DNA of 64,000 nt from Troglohyphantes excavatus (GCA_963932185.1 OZ010674.1:28069309-28133308), one strand, 5' to 3'. Shown: positions 33,672-45,224, counted from the first letter of the stretch. Notes: a model not told the origin generated them from the sequence alone. Translations and numbers: made by a program.

Positions 33672-33760
33672 CTCTCTTTCGGCGCGGTTTGGCGGTTTTA
33701 ATTTAAAGTTTTGGCGGTTTTATTTCAAAGTTTTAGTTGGCGCGCTTTTCAGTCGGTTGA
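33672..33760. promoter_or_regulatory. E2F-like motif cluster in a short tandem repeat
   Basis: TTTCGGCGCG, GTTTGGCGG, TTTTGGCGG and GTTGGCGCGC occur within 80 bases. These resemble the E2F core TTTSSCGC. Two of them lie in a 27-base tandem unit (GGCGGTTTTA, TTTAAAG). Downstream, ATG at 33763 opens only 23 codons. It could be a promoter or a repeat by-product. Confidence 0.25.
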
Positions 33761-35435
33761 AAATGCGTTCACTACTAGTAATGGCTAAAAAGGGCTCACA
33801 AAAGTCTCTCCACACATATCTACACCATCAATAAGTCTAGCCATGCATGAGACATAATTGCACTACAACTTTTAATCAACTGAGCGACTAAAAAAAACCC
33901 CTAAGCAACTGCCCGTCCATTAATTGCATTCGTCTCGGGGCTGTCTCGTTTAGATGCTTAAATCGCCAAAGTAAATATGAAAACTCGCCAAACTTCTGAA
34001 CTTTTCCGGAAAAGCGTTTCTTCCATTTTTTTATACTCCATTCCATTTCCGTACTTCTGTAAATCTTTAAAACCTACAGGATTTCTTCAAATAAGTTTTA
34101 AATGTTTAATTAAGTTTGAAACCGTGTATAATTAAACCACTTGTTAAAAATATGTGGATGCAAATAAGATTTGTAGAACTCCATTAATAAACAATTTGTA
34201 TCGAAATCATAATCAAATCAAATTAAACTATTAATATTTTTTTTATAATATTAGTTTGTTACACTGTAGAATAGTTTTAACGAACAAGGAATGTTTTTGT
34301 AATATTTTAACAATACCATTTTAATGGTTTAGGGATCGATAAAAAACGCGTTTTAAATTGTGTTAAAAACGCGTTTTAAATTGTGTTAAAAATGCGTTTT
34401 TAAAAATCGAATATATCCTGACAAATAGGCATTACGCTTATTTTTATACTATTTTAGGTGTTAAAATATTTTAAAGTTGTTTCTTAATATAATATTATAT
34501 TTGTAAAATTGTAAATGAGTAAATTTCAGTAAAATATATAAAAGGCAAATTTTAATATTTATTATAATATCGTCTGCCCTAAACACAAGATTCTGTATTT
34601 ATGTTTTTTAAACAAAACACAGAATCAACACAAAACTATAGTTCGTGTTCTTTAAAAATTTATATAGTAGAAAATAAAATGGCTATTATTTAAAAGGCAA
34701 TAAATAAACTAAATTGATTTTAGTTTTAAGAATTTAATATAAATTCTAAAAATATTATTCTCTTTCCGAAATTCAATTACATTTATCCATACAAGAGAGC
34801 CAAATTGCCGATCATTTGTCAAAGCTGTTAACTCTTTACGGGCGAAAGGATATTTTGTCCAATAGTTTCATGTCCGATAGTTGCTGACTGAGCAGGTATA
34901 ATTTGAGTTTTTCAGTTGCATGCAACTAAATAGTTTCGTTGCACGCCCGATAGTTGCCAGTGCGAGGTTAGCCTAAATCTTATGTAAGCGACCAAATGTT
35001 AATTTATACAGTAATCGGTGGCTTCAATCAACTTGAAGAGAAACATAATTTTTGTTTTATATTCTCAACTGACTGCTCTTGTTGATCTTCCGAAATATCT
35101 GAAATTCTTCTTGAGACAGTATCATTATAGGCATTGGTATTGATGGAAAACTATTGAGTCACAGACAATGTTGAGTCAAAACTGCTGAGTCGTATATTGT
35201 CGAAAGCATATCAATAACTGCTGGTAAAAATATCAGCAATTCACCACTAGTGCTGGACTTTTTTTATTCTGAACATTTCTGTTTTATACTTATAAAATTA
35301 GAAAAGATTTCTTTGTAGATTTGGCATTATTTAGCGTTCACTAAAAAAAATTCTAGGTTTTTTCACAAAGGTTTCATGTTTTGTGGTATCTATATATCGG
35401 GTTTCATGCTTTAGAGACTAATACAATTAGGCAAA
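33761..35435. other. AT-rich spacer
   Basis: Apart from the tandem repeat at 34335-34405 nothing was recognised. Confidence 0.45.
34335..34405. repeat. Tandem repeat with ACGCGT cores
   Basis: Three units of about 24 bases, AAAACGCGTTTTAAATTGTG plus TTA, the last diverged. Confidence 0.8.
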
Positions 35436-35669
35436 TTACGCACATAGACCGTTCCTCTCATGTAATATATATATTTTGAAACTTAGTGATAAATAGCTAT
35501 TATCATACCTATGAGCTTCTGCAGCACTTGCGTCACTTGAAGAAGCAGCAGATACACTGACGGTGTCCTCAGTTTCGCATCTTTCACCGCTTTTAGTACA
35601 AGGTTTATTAACGGTTAAGTACCCACTTTTGTCCTTGGTTGTAATTAAAAATCTTTTCATTTCATCCAA
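35436..35669 (-). pseudogene. Fragment resembling the N-terminus of a ZBED5/hAT-type protein
   Basis: A minus-strand frame begins MDEMKRFLITTKD, has a Ser/Ala-rich acidic linker and then RYDNSYLSLSFKI. The combination MKRF(L)...(K/R)YD.SYLSLGF is typical of the start of hAT-derived ZBED/DUF4371 proteins, just before the BED zinc finger. The frame stops before any zinc-binding residues, so it is a relic. Motif-based assignment only. Confidence 0.4.
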
Positions 35670-35914
35670 TAAAACCAGATACTTCCAGAAAACTAAAGGA
35701 AATACTCAGAATCATTCACTATTCTTTCATTCTCAACTAAAATAATATAAACATAACCTCAAGTGTCACATTCTGATCATGACGCGTAACGGGCAGAACT
35801 AGTGAAACGATTTGGATTTGGGTAAGTTTCTGACTCACTATTTCTGTCTTCATTTGCGAGACTAAACACAGCCACAAACCACAGCCACAAGTACCTCGTT
35901 ATTTCTGAGCCATT

Positions 35915-36206
35915 GCCCGATGACGAGAAAACGTCTGAGCTGGCACCCATGACAACCTCAATAGGCGTCAGGACATTGGGCCCATGTCAGAATTATCGTG
36001 TACCAGTCCCGTGTACACGCCAGTATAATTTGTTGTATATTTATAGACGAATTTATAGTATTTTAAAAGCAAAGCTGTCAACTTTCCAATCTCTAGATTA
36101 CTACATTTTTTTTTTCTTTTCTTTGTCAAGTCCATCAGTCGGGCTCGAACTCGCAATCCTCTGATTACTATCCGAACGCCTTTATCCACTGGACAACAGG
36201 GGGCCC
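35915..36206 (-). repeat. SINE family 1, copy with tRNA head
   Basis: On the minus strand the head CCAGTGGATAAAGGCG and CGAGTTCGAGCCCGA (A and B boxes of a tRNA-Ser-like sequence) leads into the family body with GTGTACACGGGACTGGTACA. The 3' tail is missing. Confidence 0.75.
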
Positions 36207-36339
36207 TTTAGTAAGACGATTTTCAATGCCAAGAAAATTGTAAACACACACCCATTTCACTTTATATAAATATTGTTGACGCAAAATTTGTTTTGTATTT
36301 GACTCAGCACCAAAAGGTTCGATTCGCAGAATTTGTCTT

Positions 36340-36480
36340 AGCGATCTGGTAATCGAAAGGTTGTCAGTTTCGTTCCTTTCACGCACCAAAAATTATTCCC
36401 GGGTCTGTTTATTCGAGGCTCCGAACCGTAACTAATATCCCATTGTTCAACTCTAATGCGACGTTAATTCACCAAAACCA
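36340..36480 (+). repeat. SINE family 1, 3' fragment
   Basis: TTATTCCCGGGTCTG, CTCCGAACCGTAACTAATAT, CCCATTGTTCAACTCTAATG and CGACGTTAATTCACC match the SINE 3' region. Confidence 0.7.
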
Positions 36481-36495
36481 AACATTCGGGATAAA

Positions 36496-36885
36496 TCCGA
36501 AGGGTCCGTGGACCCGAAGATCCGTCGTCGGCTGATCCGTTGCGAGTTTGAATACGGCTGAGAGAAATGTAACAAAAAATCTTAAAATACAGTGAGCTTG
36601 TGATCGGAGGATTGCCATATTCTCTACGAAATAACATTACGTCATCCGAACTTATCCTCAAACGAGACTGGTGCACGTTAAATCTGATCGGGGTCCAATG
36701 TCCTGACGCCAATTGAGGTTGCGTCGGGTGCCAGCTTAGAAGTTTTGCTCGTGGTATAACAATGATTCAAAAATACAAGGCACCGTTCCCGGGTCTTTTC
36801 TTCGAGATAAGCCCCGAACCGTCACCAATAGCCCACTATGCAGCTCACACGCTACGTAATTTTACCAACCAGACTGGGTTGGTTC
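36496..36885 (+). repeat. SINE family 1, near-complete plus-strand copy
   Basis: It has a degraded tRNA-like head (TCCGTGGACCCGAAGATCCG, GCGAGTTTGAATACGGC). The body follows (GATCGGGGTCCAATGTCCTG, GCGTCGGGTGCCAG) and then the 3' region (TTCCCGGGTCTTTTCTTCGA, CCAATAGCCCACTATGCAG). Confidence 0.75.
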
Positions 36886-36889
36886 GGTT

Positions 36890-37005
36890 TGGTTAATAAA
36901 CGTCGCACTAGAGTTGCACAGTGGGCTATTGGCGACGGTTCGGGGCCTATCTCGAAAGAAAGGCCAGGGAACGATACCTCGTATTTTTGAACCATGGTCA
37001 GGTTT
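36890..37005 (-). repeat. SINE family 1, truncated copy joined head to tail with the next
   Basis: It has the 3' portion only: GGTTTGGTTAATAAACGTCG, GTGGGCTATTGGCGACGG and ACGATACCTCGTATTTTTG. It is immediately followed by the same sequence at the start of the full copy. Confidence 0.75.
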
Positions 37006-37007
37006 GG

Positions 37008-37402
37008 TTTGGTTAAATAACGTCGCACTAGAGCTGCACAGTGGGCTATTGGCGACGGTTCGGGGCCTATCTCGAAGGAAAGACCCGGGAACGATGCCTC
37101 GTATTTTTGAACCATAGTCAGATGACGAGGACATCACCTGAGCTGGCACACAACGCCTTCAATAGACGTCGGGACTTTGGACCCCGATCAGATTTATCGT
37201 GCACCAGTCCTGTATACACGCCGTTAATTTTTTGTGGATGTTCTGGACGACATTCTAGTATTTTGGTAGCGAAGTTAGCAACCCTCCGATCGCAATATCA
37301 CTACTTTTTACTATTCTTTAGTCTAGTCCATCGCAAGGTTTTGAACCGGGGGCCCTTGGATTCCCAGCTGACGCCTTAATCCACTCGGCCACGGAGGCCC
37401 CA
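37008..37402 (-). repeat. SINE family 1, reference full-length copy
   Basis: This copy is about 395 bp. Read on the minus strand it begins with a tRNA-Ser-like head, CTCCGTGGCCGAGTGGATTA and GGTTCAAAACCTTGCGA, containing recognisable RNA polymerase III A and B boxes. It continues through a body with GGGGTCCAAAGTCCCGACG and ends GTCGCCAATAGCCCACTGTG, AACGTCGTTATTT-type and CCAAACCAAACC. Fortuitous frames in this 3' part explain several short apparent proteins here. Confidence 0.8.
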
Positions 37403-37429
37403 ACCAGACTGGGAAAAATGAATGATGGT

Positions 37430-37550
37430 AGATATGTGAGATAACGTCGCGATAGATCTTCACGATGGGCTAATGGCGACGGTTCAGGATTTTTCCCCCC
37501 CGATACCTAAGAATTATGCCTTGTATATTTGAACCCTGCTCAGGAGAACA
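37430..37550 (-). repeat. SINE family 1, diverged 3' fragment
   Basis: It matches the family at GATGGGCTAATGGCGACGG and ATGCCTTGTATATTTGAACC. Confidence 0.65.
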
Positions 37551-37584
37551 CCTGGGCTTGCTCTCTAGTCACCTGATACAGGTG

Positions 37585-37890
37585 TTCATTGGTTGGGATA
37601 ACGTCGTACTAGAGATACGCAGTGGGCTATTGACTACGGCCTTTAATTTTGAACCTGATCAGATGACGAGGACTGCACTTGACCTGGCACCCGACGCAAC
37701 CTTCAGGACACTGAACCTGGATCAGATTTAACGTGTACCAGTCCCGTATACATGCCATGGAAATTTGGAGGATAGGTTCGGATGATATGTTGTTATTTCG
37801 CAGCGAATATAGCAAATTGGCGTGATGACATCGGACCACAACAGATTTAGCGTGCACCGTTCCTCTATACACTTTGGAATTTTTTTGGTG
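37585..37890 (-). repeat. SINE family 1, diverged copy without head
   Basis: It shows GATAACGTCGTACTAGAG, GCAGTGGGCTATTGACTACG, CAGATGACGAGGACTGCAC and GTGTACCAGTCCCGTATACA in family order. Confidence 0.7.
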
Positions 37891-37975
37891 AGCGAAAGAA
37901 ACGATTTTGAAAACTGAGATCGCTACACATATACTAACATGGGACTTTAACGAATTTTGCGATTGGGCAACTTAA

Positions 37976-38238
37976 CCCTTTGCACTCCGTTGGCTCCGCT
38001 CAGGCGACAACATAACGACTCGTTCTTTTGGTTCCCTGTTCTATAAAATAAACAAGAAAAGCATGATCTTTTGTTTAAAAAATTCGATATTTTTTTCAAC
38101 TCGATCTTTTGCAGATCCAAAACAGATTAGGTTTCTTTTTTCTATAAGCATAACACATTCTAGAGTAAAGAACATAAGGATGAATAACTGTTCCGTAGAA
38201 ATAACGGAAAACGCAAAGAGTTCTTGGAGTGCAAAGGT
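37976..38238. mobile_element. piggyBac-type MITE, 263 bp
   Basis: The ends are CCCTTTGCACTCC and GGAGTGCAAAGG, flanked by TTAA (37972-37975 and 38239-38242). This terminal sequence is the classical piggyBac pattern. The interior matches the degraded copy at 25833-26061. There is no coding capacity. Confidence 0.85.
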
Positions 38239-38486
38239 TTAATTGCTATTTTAGTCAAATTTCGAACTATATATAATATGAATACTTTTTTCTGCATAAA
38301 CGCCGGAATAGTAATAATTTTGACGAATTTAACTCTAAATTTTAAATTTTAGAGGCCAGGAAGGCGATTAATTAAAACCAAAACACATGCTTTGATTCCT
38401 TTTGTTGGCAATGTTAAAATAAATTCATTTATATATTTGAGATTATTTTTTAATCACATGTTTTTTTAATATTGGTGCCTCGTTTC

Positions 38487-39445
38487 CACTGAACTCTAAC
38501 TGTAACTGCTGGAAGGCTCAAAACTTGCTTCCTCCTCTATGGGCACGTTGAAGCTAATTGAAAGCAGCCATGCTGTGCCTCAACATTTTTTTAAAAGTGA
38601 TTTAGTGGTGTTTTTTAATACCATTATTCTAGAAATATTAATTGTATATAAATATTATATTTCTTCTTACAGAATTAATTTTTATATTGCCAAACAAATG
38701 GATTTTCTATTGCCTTTTATCTACTTCGACTTCGACTTGCAAATGACTTTCTATTTTAATAGCAGATTGCCACTGAACTCTAACTGTAACTGCTGGAAGG
38801 CTCAAACTTTGTTTCCTCTACGGGCGAGTTGAAACCAATTGAAAGCTGCCACACGGTGCCCCAACATTTTTTCAAAAATGATTTAGTGGTGTTTTTTATT
38901 ACCAAAGAATTGTAGAAGTATTAAATATATATAAATATTATATTTTCTTCTTATAGAATTAATTTTTATATTGCCAAACAGATAGTTTTTGATCTTGCTT
39001 TTTAACTACTTCTACTTTGACTTGCAAATGACTTCCTATTTTAATAGCAGATTACATTTAAAATGGGTTTAAAAAGAAAATAAAAAAAACTTACCATAAA
39101 ATAATATATCTCGGCTTATTTTAACATGAAAAATATACGAAATATTACGGTAAAGAAAAGTGTGTCCCATCATGGCGGCCGCCATATCGGCTTCAAGTCA
39201 ACAAAATGTCTTGCCCTATCCAGAAGTTACAGTTAGAGATCAGTGCAGATTGCATTTAAAATGGGTTTAAAAAGGAAATAGAAAAAACTTAGGCAAAAGC
39301 AATACATGTCGGCTTATTTTAGCATGAAAAATATACGGAATATTGCAGTATTATGAAAAGTGGGACACATCATGGCGGCTTCTACATCGACTTCAAGTCA
39401 ACAAAATGTCTTGCCCGATCCAGAAGTTACAGTTAGAGATCAGTG
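38487..39445. mobile_element. 8-bp-TSD element N, outer copy split by a copy of itself
   Basis: The ends are CACTGAACTCTAACTGTAAC and the inverted partner GTTACAGTTAGAGATCAGTG. Flanking 8-mers are CTCGTTTC (38479-38486) and ATCGTTTC (39446-39453), with one mismatch. The left half (38487-38770) and right half (39246-39445) belong to one element of about 476 bp; the middle is a second full copy. No coding frame is present. The 8-bp duplication suggests the hAT or P superfamily, although CACTG is not the usual hAT terminus. Confidence 0.8.
38771..39245. mobile_element. 8-bp-TSD element N, inner copy
   Basis: This is a complete 475-bp element starting CACTGAACTCTAACTG and ending AGTTAGAGATCAGTG, in the same orientation as the outer copy. 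It is flanked by a perfect 8-bp duplication, CAGATTGC (38763-38770 and 39246-39253), taken from the outer element. This proves insertion rather than tandem duplication. Confidence 0.85.
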
Positions 39446-40016
39446 ATCGTTTCTCTGAACTCAATATATTTTTTTCTTTTATCCTTTTGTCTCAATTTAA
39501 TATTTTAGCTTCAAACAAATTTTGGACACTGATTTTGCGTTTGCGACAAGAAGTGAGGAAGGTGGACCATGTTACAAAATATAAAAAATAAGATACGCAT
39601 TGAATTTATAAAAAAATAATAATTTTAATTCGTTCTTCAAAAAAAAAAAAAGAAGAAAAAAAAGTCTAGTGTTGTTATTTTTCACTCAGAGTTTTCACTT
39701 GACCTGTCCAACTTTTAAGAGTATAATTGGGCTTTCTGTTATTGTACTATGTGCTGTAATGTGGTAAAATAAAGTATTAAACTTGCAATTTATGTAACAA
39801 GCATTGTTTATATTTGGATAAAAATAATTATAATATAATAATATATTTTTTATTTCTTGAGTATAAGTAAAACTAATAAAAATCTCACAATTTCGTATCT
39901 AAAAATATTAAAAAGTCTTTTAATTTTAGTTTTATTTAAGGGAACTAATGAATAATAGTTTTTACATGCAAATTAGCAGACTTGTCGCAATTATCTCCAT
40001 TCCATTTTTCAAAAAT

Positions 40017-40100
40017 ATTTCTTCTACAAAAAAAAAAATCCTTTTTGAAATAAAATTTTTGAAAATTTTATTTCAAAAAGGATTTTTTTTTAGAAGAAAT
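40017..40100. repeat. Near-perfect 84-bp hairpin
   Basis: The arms run from ATTTCTTCTA to AAAATTTT and back, about 38 bases each with an A/T run of different length as the main difference. The stem contains ATCCTTTTTGAAATAAAA. No element ends were seen outside it. Confidence 0.8.
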
Positions 40101-40389
40101 ATATTTCCTGCAAAACGGGCAAAAACGTGCAAGCGAAATGGGTGTGATAATGAGTACCAAAACTCATTATACACGAATATTTAAAAATTTTTAGGTAACT
40201 TTAGGTTACTAAACATCTGGAGCTTTTTAAAAAATGAGCTGTAGCTTAAATTTTATTAAAATTTTCTTTTACTTAAAAATATCGCCGATCCGTTTAAAAT
40301 ATTATAAAAAAATTATATTTGCACAAATATACTTAAATTTGAACTCTTTTTTTTTATTAGATTGTATCACTCAAAAAGTTTCTACACCA

Positions 40390-40811
40390 CTAGGTTTGGT
40401 TTGGTTAAAAAACGTCGCACTAGAGCTACACAGTGGGCTATTGGCGACGGTTCGGGGTCTTTCTCGAAAAGGAAAGACCCGGGAACACATACACACACAC
40501 ATCCATACATGCACCTCGTTATGTTAGAACCATGATCAGATGACGAGGAAACACCTGAACTGGCACCCAACGCCTTCAATAGACTTCGGGACTTTGAACC
40601 CCGATCAGATTTATCGTGCACTAGTCCCGTATACACGCCGTCAATTTTTGCGGATGCTCTGGATGACTTTTCTAATATTTTGTAGCGAAGCTGGCAGACC
40701 AGCGATCACTCCATTTTTACTTTTCTTTATCAAGTCCACCGCCTAGGATCGAACCAGGAATCTTCGTATTCCCAGCTGACGCCTTAAACCGCTCGGCCAA
40801 AGATTCCACCT
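40390..40811 (-). repeat. SINE family 1, full-length copy with CA expansion
   Basis: It is complete from the head (TGGCCGAGCGGTTTAAGGCG on the minus strand, a better tRNA A box than the 37 kb copy) to the tail (CCAAACCAAACCTAG). A CACACACACATCCATACATG expansion interrupts the 3' region at about 40487-40512. Confidence 0.8.
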
Positions 40812-43800
40812 CTACAGCACAAAAAAAAATCTCATTTTGGCCGCTTTTACAAACTTCGGCAAAAGTGGAGCCGGTGTCGGTATCAATGCTATTTAATTAA
40901 AACTTTTTCACTTTGTCCAATCCGGCATTGTATACCGGAATCCATTGTATCCGGTGGCGGTGCCGATTCCTGTACACCTATTTTCCTGGTATGTGAAAAA
41001 GCGGCTTTATTGTCTGACTTGACTGCGGTAACAAAGTTGCAAAACTGTTGTTTATTGATCATTTTTCCCTCTTTAAATATTTCTATGGACATAAACCTTT
41101 GATTTGAACGTCTCTGATGTTTACTGTTTAGAAAAGTGGTTAAATAATCTTTTTTTTTTAAATGTTCGATTTTCGACTTTTTATCTGCTAGATTACATTA
41201 AATGATACACTATGCGCCGCTCAAAATCTCCTTTAGAACTACAACACCTTTTGCATCACTCGGCCCGGCCTTCGGACAGGTCGGATTGCAATGCAACTGG
41301 TATAACCTGTTCCACGCGACCTATTATCTTTGTCTGGTTCACATGAAATATTTCGGAACACTTGAAAAGAGCAAAAAATCTTTACAGATTATAAACTTTT
41401 AGTGCTGCCATCTATTTGGGAAATGTAGAACTTAAATTTATTTTAAAAACCAGCAAACCTGTGTTTCCGTGTGTGTGCATGCGTGTGTGTGTATGAATTT
41501 ATCACAAAACTAAAAGGAAGAGTTTTAAAGGGAAATTTCTGTAGAAGTAATTAATAATTGATGTAACACGTTTTGAATCTGATCTACGCATAAATGTGGT
41601 AGTACACGTTACCACCGAGACTGTTTTACAAAACAAATTTTTCTTGTATAGTTTTTATTTGTTCTAAATGTAATAAATTTTTTAAAAAAATTGATGATTT
41701 TTCCTAAGAAAATATATTATTATAATATATTTTATTTCAGGTAAAACGTCATTTTTATGAGATTTTTAGAGCTAAAAAAATCTGAGATGATTTTCTGTAG
41801 GAGAAAAAAAAAGAACCGAACGATGCTGCCATCTGCATGCTTTAATATTAACTAAAAACGGTTAACAAAAACAGATTCTAAATCTCGGAAGACATATGAA
41901 CTCTGTCTCGTAATTTTGAACTATTGTCAGATGACGAGGACAACACCTGAGCTGAAATTTCTCGTACCTTACACATGCTAATGCCACGCTAAATAGGACA
42001 TTTCGAATTGGTAGCTTTCATCTATACGCTCTTCAAATATAGTTGGTACCCTTTTGAGCAGAAGTTTGGTGCACCTTCACAACTTTCAAAGCGATTTTCG
42101 GAATTTAGCTTTGATTATATTACGAATATTATGAATTGACACAAAGCGCGCAAAATAAAATTCACCAAATAGACATTCATTACATCTCACGTGGTATATT
42201 TGAAAATGACCTGAAAATAAAAGCAAAACAAAAATTTTGGGGGACAAATCCGCCAAACTTTTCGTCATGCCTCTTGGGTAACGTTAATAGTTTGAACAAG
42301 AAATTTATGACACAATATTAGGGAGATGAATAAAAATAAATGGTTGCCGCTCTAATCCAGACGCAATTCACATTAAATGGTTGTGGCCGCAACTCACCTA
42401 TGTATTAAGAGGCCACGGGACGCAACTCACGCTTTGGTATAGAATTGCGTCATTTTCATTTGGTTTCGTTTACTCTTTTAACACTCCATTACACCTTTAG
42501 TTCTAATTTAGAATGAACAAAATATTCACAGTCATAAATTATTTTTACTCTATATAGTTTATTTATATTTATGTGAGAAAAAAAAATTCGACACGAATTT
42601 TGAAGATACATTTCAAAATGTATGATTTATAGATTTTTTTTCATTTAAGTGGCATATATTTTGTTTATGAAAATACATATCTTTGTTCCAATTTGCTTGA
42701 TATTCTTCCGTTTGTTTATTGTACTACTATTAATGCCACAATGTTTAAATTTTTTTTTCTGTATTTCATTCGATAAAGTCGCATGTTTCTTGATTCAAAA
42801 TTCGCTTGAGTTTGACATTCTTATTTAAGGAGTGAGCTTGGGGTTATAAATAAAAATCTAAATCTGCTTTTTTTCTAAGCATGTGAGTTAATAACATTGA
42901 CAATTTCTACTTTATACTCAACCCGAGTCGGGTTGAGTACCAGCAGCAAAGGGTCCAGTCATCGGTAGATTCGCCGATGACCACGCAAAAAAAAAAACAG
43001 TTGACGGTTGAAAAAACAGTAACAATAACAGTTGACGGTCACAAAGCTGTTACCTCGGGGTGAGGGCACATTCCAAAGCGATGACCATCGCAAAAAGTCA
43101 CGCTTTGCCACTGAATCCGACATTCAAATATTTTGCCACTAGGTATTAAAATCATAAATAACCTTTTTGAAAAGCAATTTGCAAAATTTCTACAATACTT
43201 TAAAAACTGTTTTAAGCCTTTGACAAACATTTTTGAGCTATTATCCGATTTCACCTGCATTAATATTATTGTCAAAAGATATGATAAATTACTGTAACTT
43301 CGTATAGTTACGATAACAAAAAAAAAAGCCATGTGAATGCCAATTGTTATTTAAACTATTTAAATTATCTAAAATATAGCATTAATAAAAACATCCTAAA
43401 CTTTCACATTTAAATACATATTATTATTGTATTACACATTGAAATAGAGTGAAATAAAATAATCACAAGTTCCAAATGTGTTCGAACTACGTAAAAAATC
43501 AATTTATATTTATATTAATTATTTATTCATAAAAACATGAGTGTTTTCGTAACAAATAAAAAGTGTATGAAATCTAAAATTGGAAACTTTTAGATATTTG
43601 TAAACATCCTAAATATCCACAGTTTCATTTTGAAATCTTCTTGCGTCATTTTTAAAACATCTAGATGATGATGCCATTTAACTGTCATAAATCTTTAAAA
43701 ACAAATGTTCTACTTATGTATCATAGTACATATAATTGTATTAATAAAGTAATAAAAACACGTACTATTTTCAGATTCTTGCGTTGTAGTTTCTGAGGAA

Positions 43801-44788
43801 GTTAAAATTTAACTTGGACAACGATAAAAAAAAATAATATTTCTACTTCCATTGCGTTACATAATTATTGTTTTTTGAACTTAATTTTTTATTCAAAAAT
43901 ATGGTGATCACTTTGTAATATTAAGAAATAAAATGTAAAATGATGCTCGGAAAATGTTTAGTACGTTCCACCATTGAAAACAGGTATCTGAAAATAAATA
44001 AAATGCACTCATTTTTAAATACATTTGATGCTTATCATAGTTTTAATTTTGAGAAAGATATGTATTCAAAAATAAGTATAATGAGAAAAAAATATATGTT
44101 TGCCTACTTAGGCTGCTGTACCTCATTTTATAAACTTATCATTGATATATAATATACAACACAAATTATTTCCAATTAACCCACAATTACAACCAAATCA
44201 TCGGGAACTAAACCCAGATTCTCAGCACCACAGTTCATTGTCTTATCCGAGCTAGGTAGACATTAAAGAAGTTATAATAAGAATAAATGTTTAAAGAAAA
44301 ATGTTTGCCAAAAGAATGGGAATACGATAATCGAGTTATAATAACTTAGTTTCTCTCTTTAACCAATCGACATAAAATAAAGTTGAAAAAAAGCCTCCTC
44401 CTGAACTATTATTTTAAGTTTCTCAAGTTTAATTAAGATCGTTTGAACAAAAGCTGAGATTAGCGAAGTTTAATGACATTTCTACTTTTTTGAGAAAGTA
44501 CGATTACTTGCATGGGAGTATGTTTACGATGTAATTATACTTAAAGAACAACAAGTATATTCGTATTCTTGTTTTTAAGCAGGATTTGTTTACAGTGCAA
44601 CCAATTGTTATTAGAGAGTTGTCCATTAAATAAAATAAAACTGCATTATATAAAAAAAAAATCGTATTTTTTTAAACAATGTAGGAATACTTCTAAATTG
44701 CCCAGTCAACCTCAAATAGAAAAGTTACTGCTCTTGGATTCGAAGACAACAGAGAATCACTTAAGTTTTCCTTTCTTCTTCCTTACAG
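40812..44788. other. Gene-poor stretch
   Basis: It is AT-rich with a GT-rich simple repeat (41467-41500), a SINE fragment (about 41915-41960, AGATGACGAGGACAACACC) and a perfect 12-bp-arm palindrome, TACTCAACCCGA / TCGGGTTGAGTA (42915-42939). A plausible acceptor, TACTATTTTCAG, at about 43773 is followed by only ten open codons. No other gene was recognised. Confidence 0.45.
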
Positions 44789-44845
44789 ACTGAGGAATCA
44801 GCATTTTCAACATTCTCCGCTGAGTTTTCTGCCTCTCTCAACTAG
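44789..44845 (+). CDS. Candidate terminal coding exon of an unidentified gene
   Basis: The acceptor TTTCCTTTCTTCTTCCTTACAG (its last 20 bases form a textbook pyrimidine tract and AG) precedes an exon of 18 codons and a TAG, reading TEESAFSTFSAEFSASLN if entered in phase 0. AATAAA follows at about 44910 (TACAAATAAATGTGG), giving a short 3' UTR. The upstream exons were not identified in the preceding 10 kb, so phase and product are unknown. The Ser/Phe-rich tail matches no family I recognise. Confidence 0.35.
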   Translation, partial: TEESAFSTFSAEFSASLN

Positions 44846-45224
44846 AAGAGATTAAAACGTTTCATTTTATTGAAGCAGTTGACTTTAGAAGAGATTATTT
44901 CTTTTACAAATAAATGTGGAAAGAAATGCCATTCTTTTCGACAATGAGAAGGATTGGATTTAAGATTTTTGATCTGATTTTCTTTTGAAACTCTCTGATG
45001 TGGTATTTTTTTTAATTCAAAAGTGAGAATATTTGAAATGGAACCACTGAGCTAAAATAAACAGTGGAGGGAAGACTAAGCGTGGCGACCGCTTTACATC
45101 CTTTTGAGCCAAGGAAGAAAAACATAGTCCCTTCGCTTGGTGATTGACATATGAAGAAATGCAGACATTTTAGTATTAAAACCATATTTCTGGTTTTCAA
45201 AATTACATGAAATGTTACATTGTA

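Noticed and set aside
36852..37149. Pair of similar 87-95 residue proteins
   Set aside because: They are translations of SINE 3' regions in two adjacent copies.
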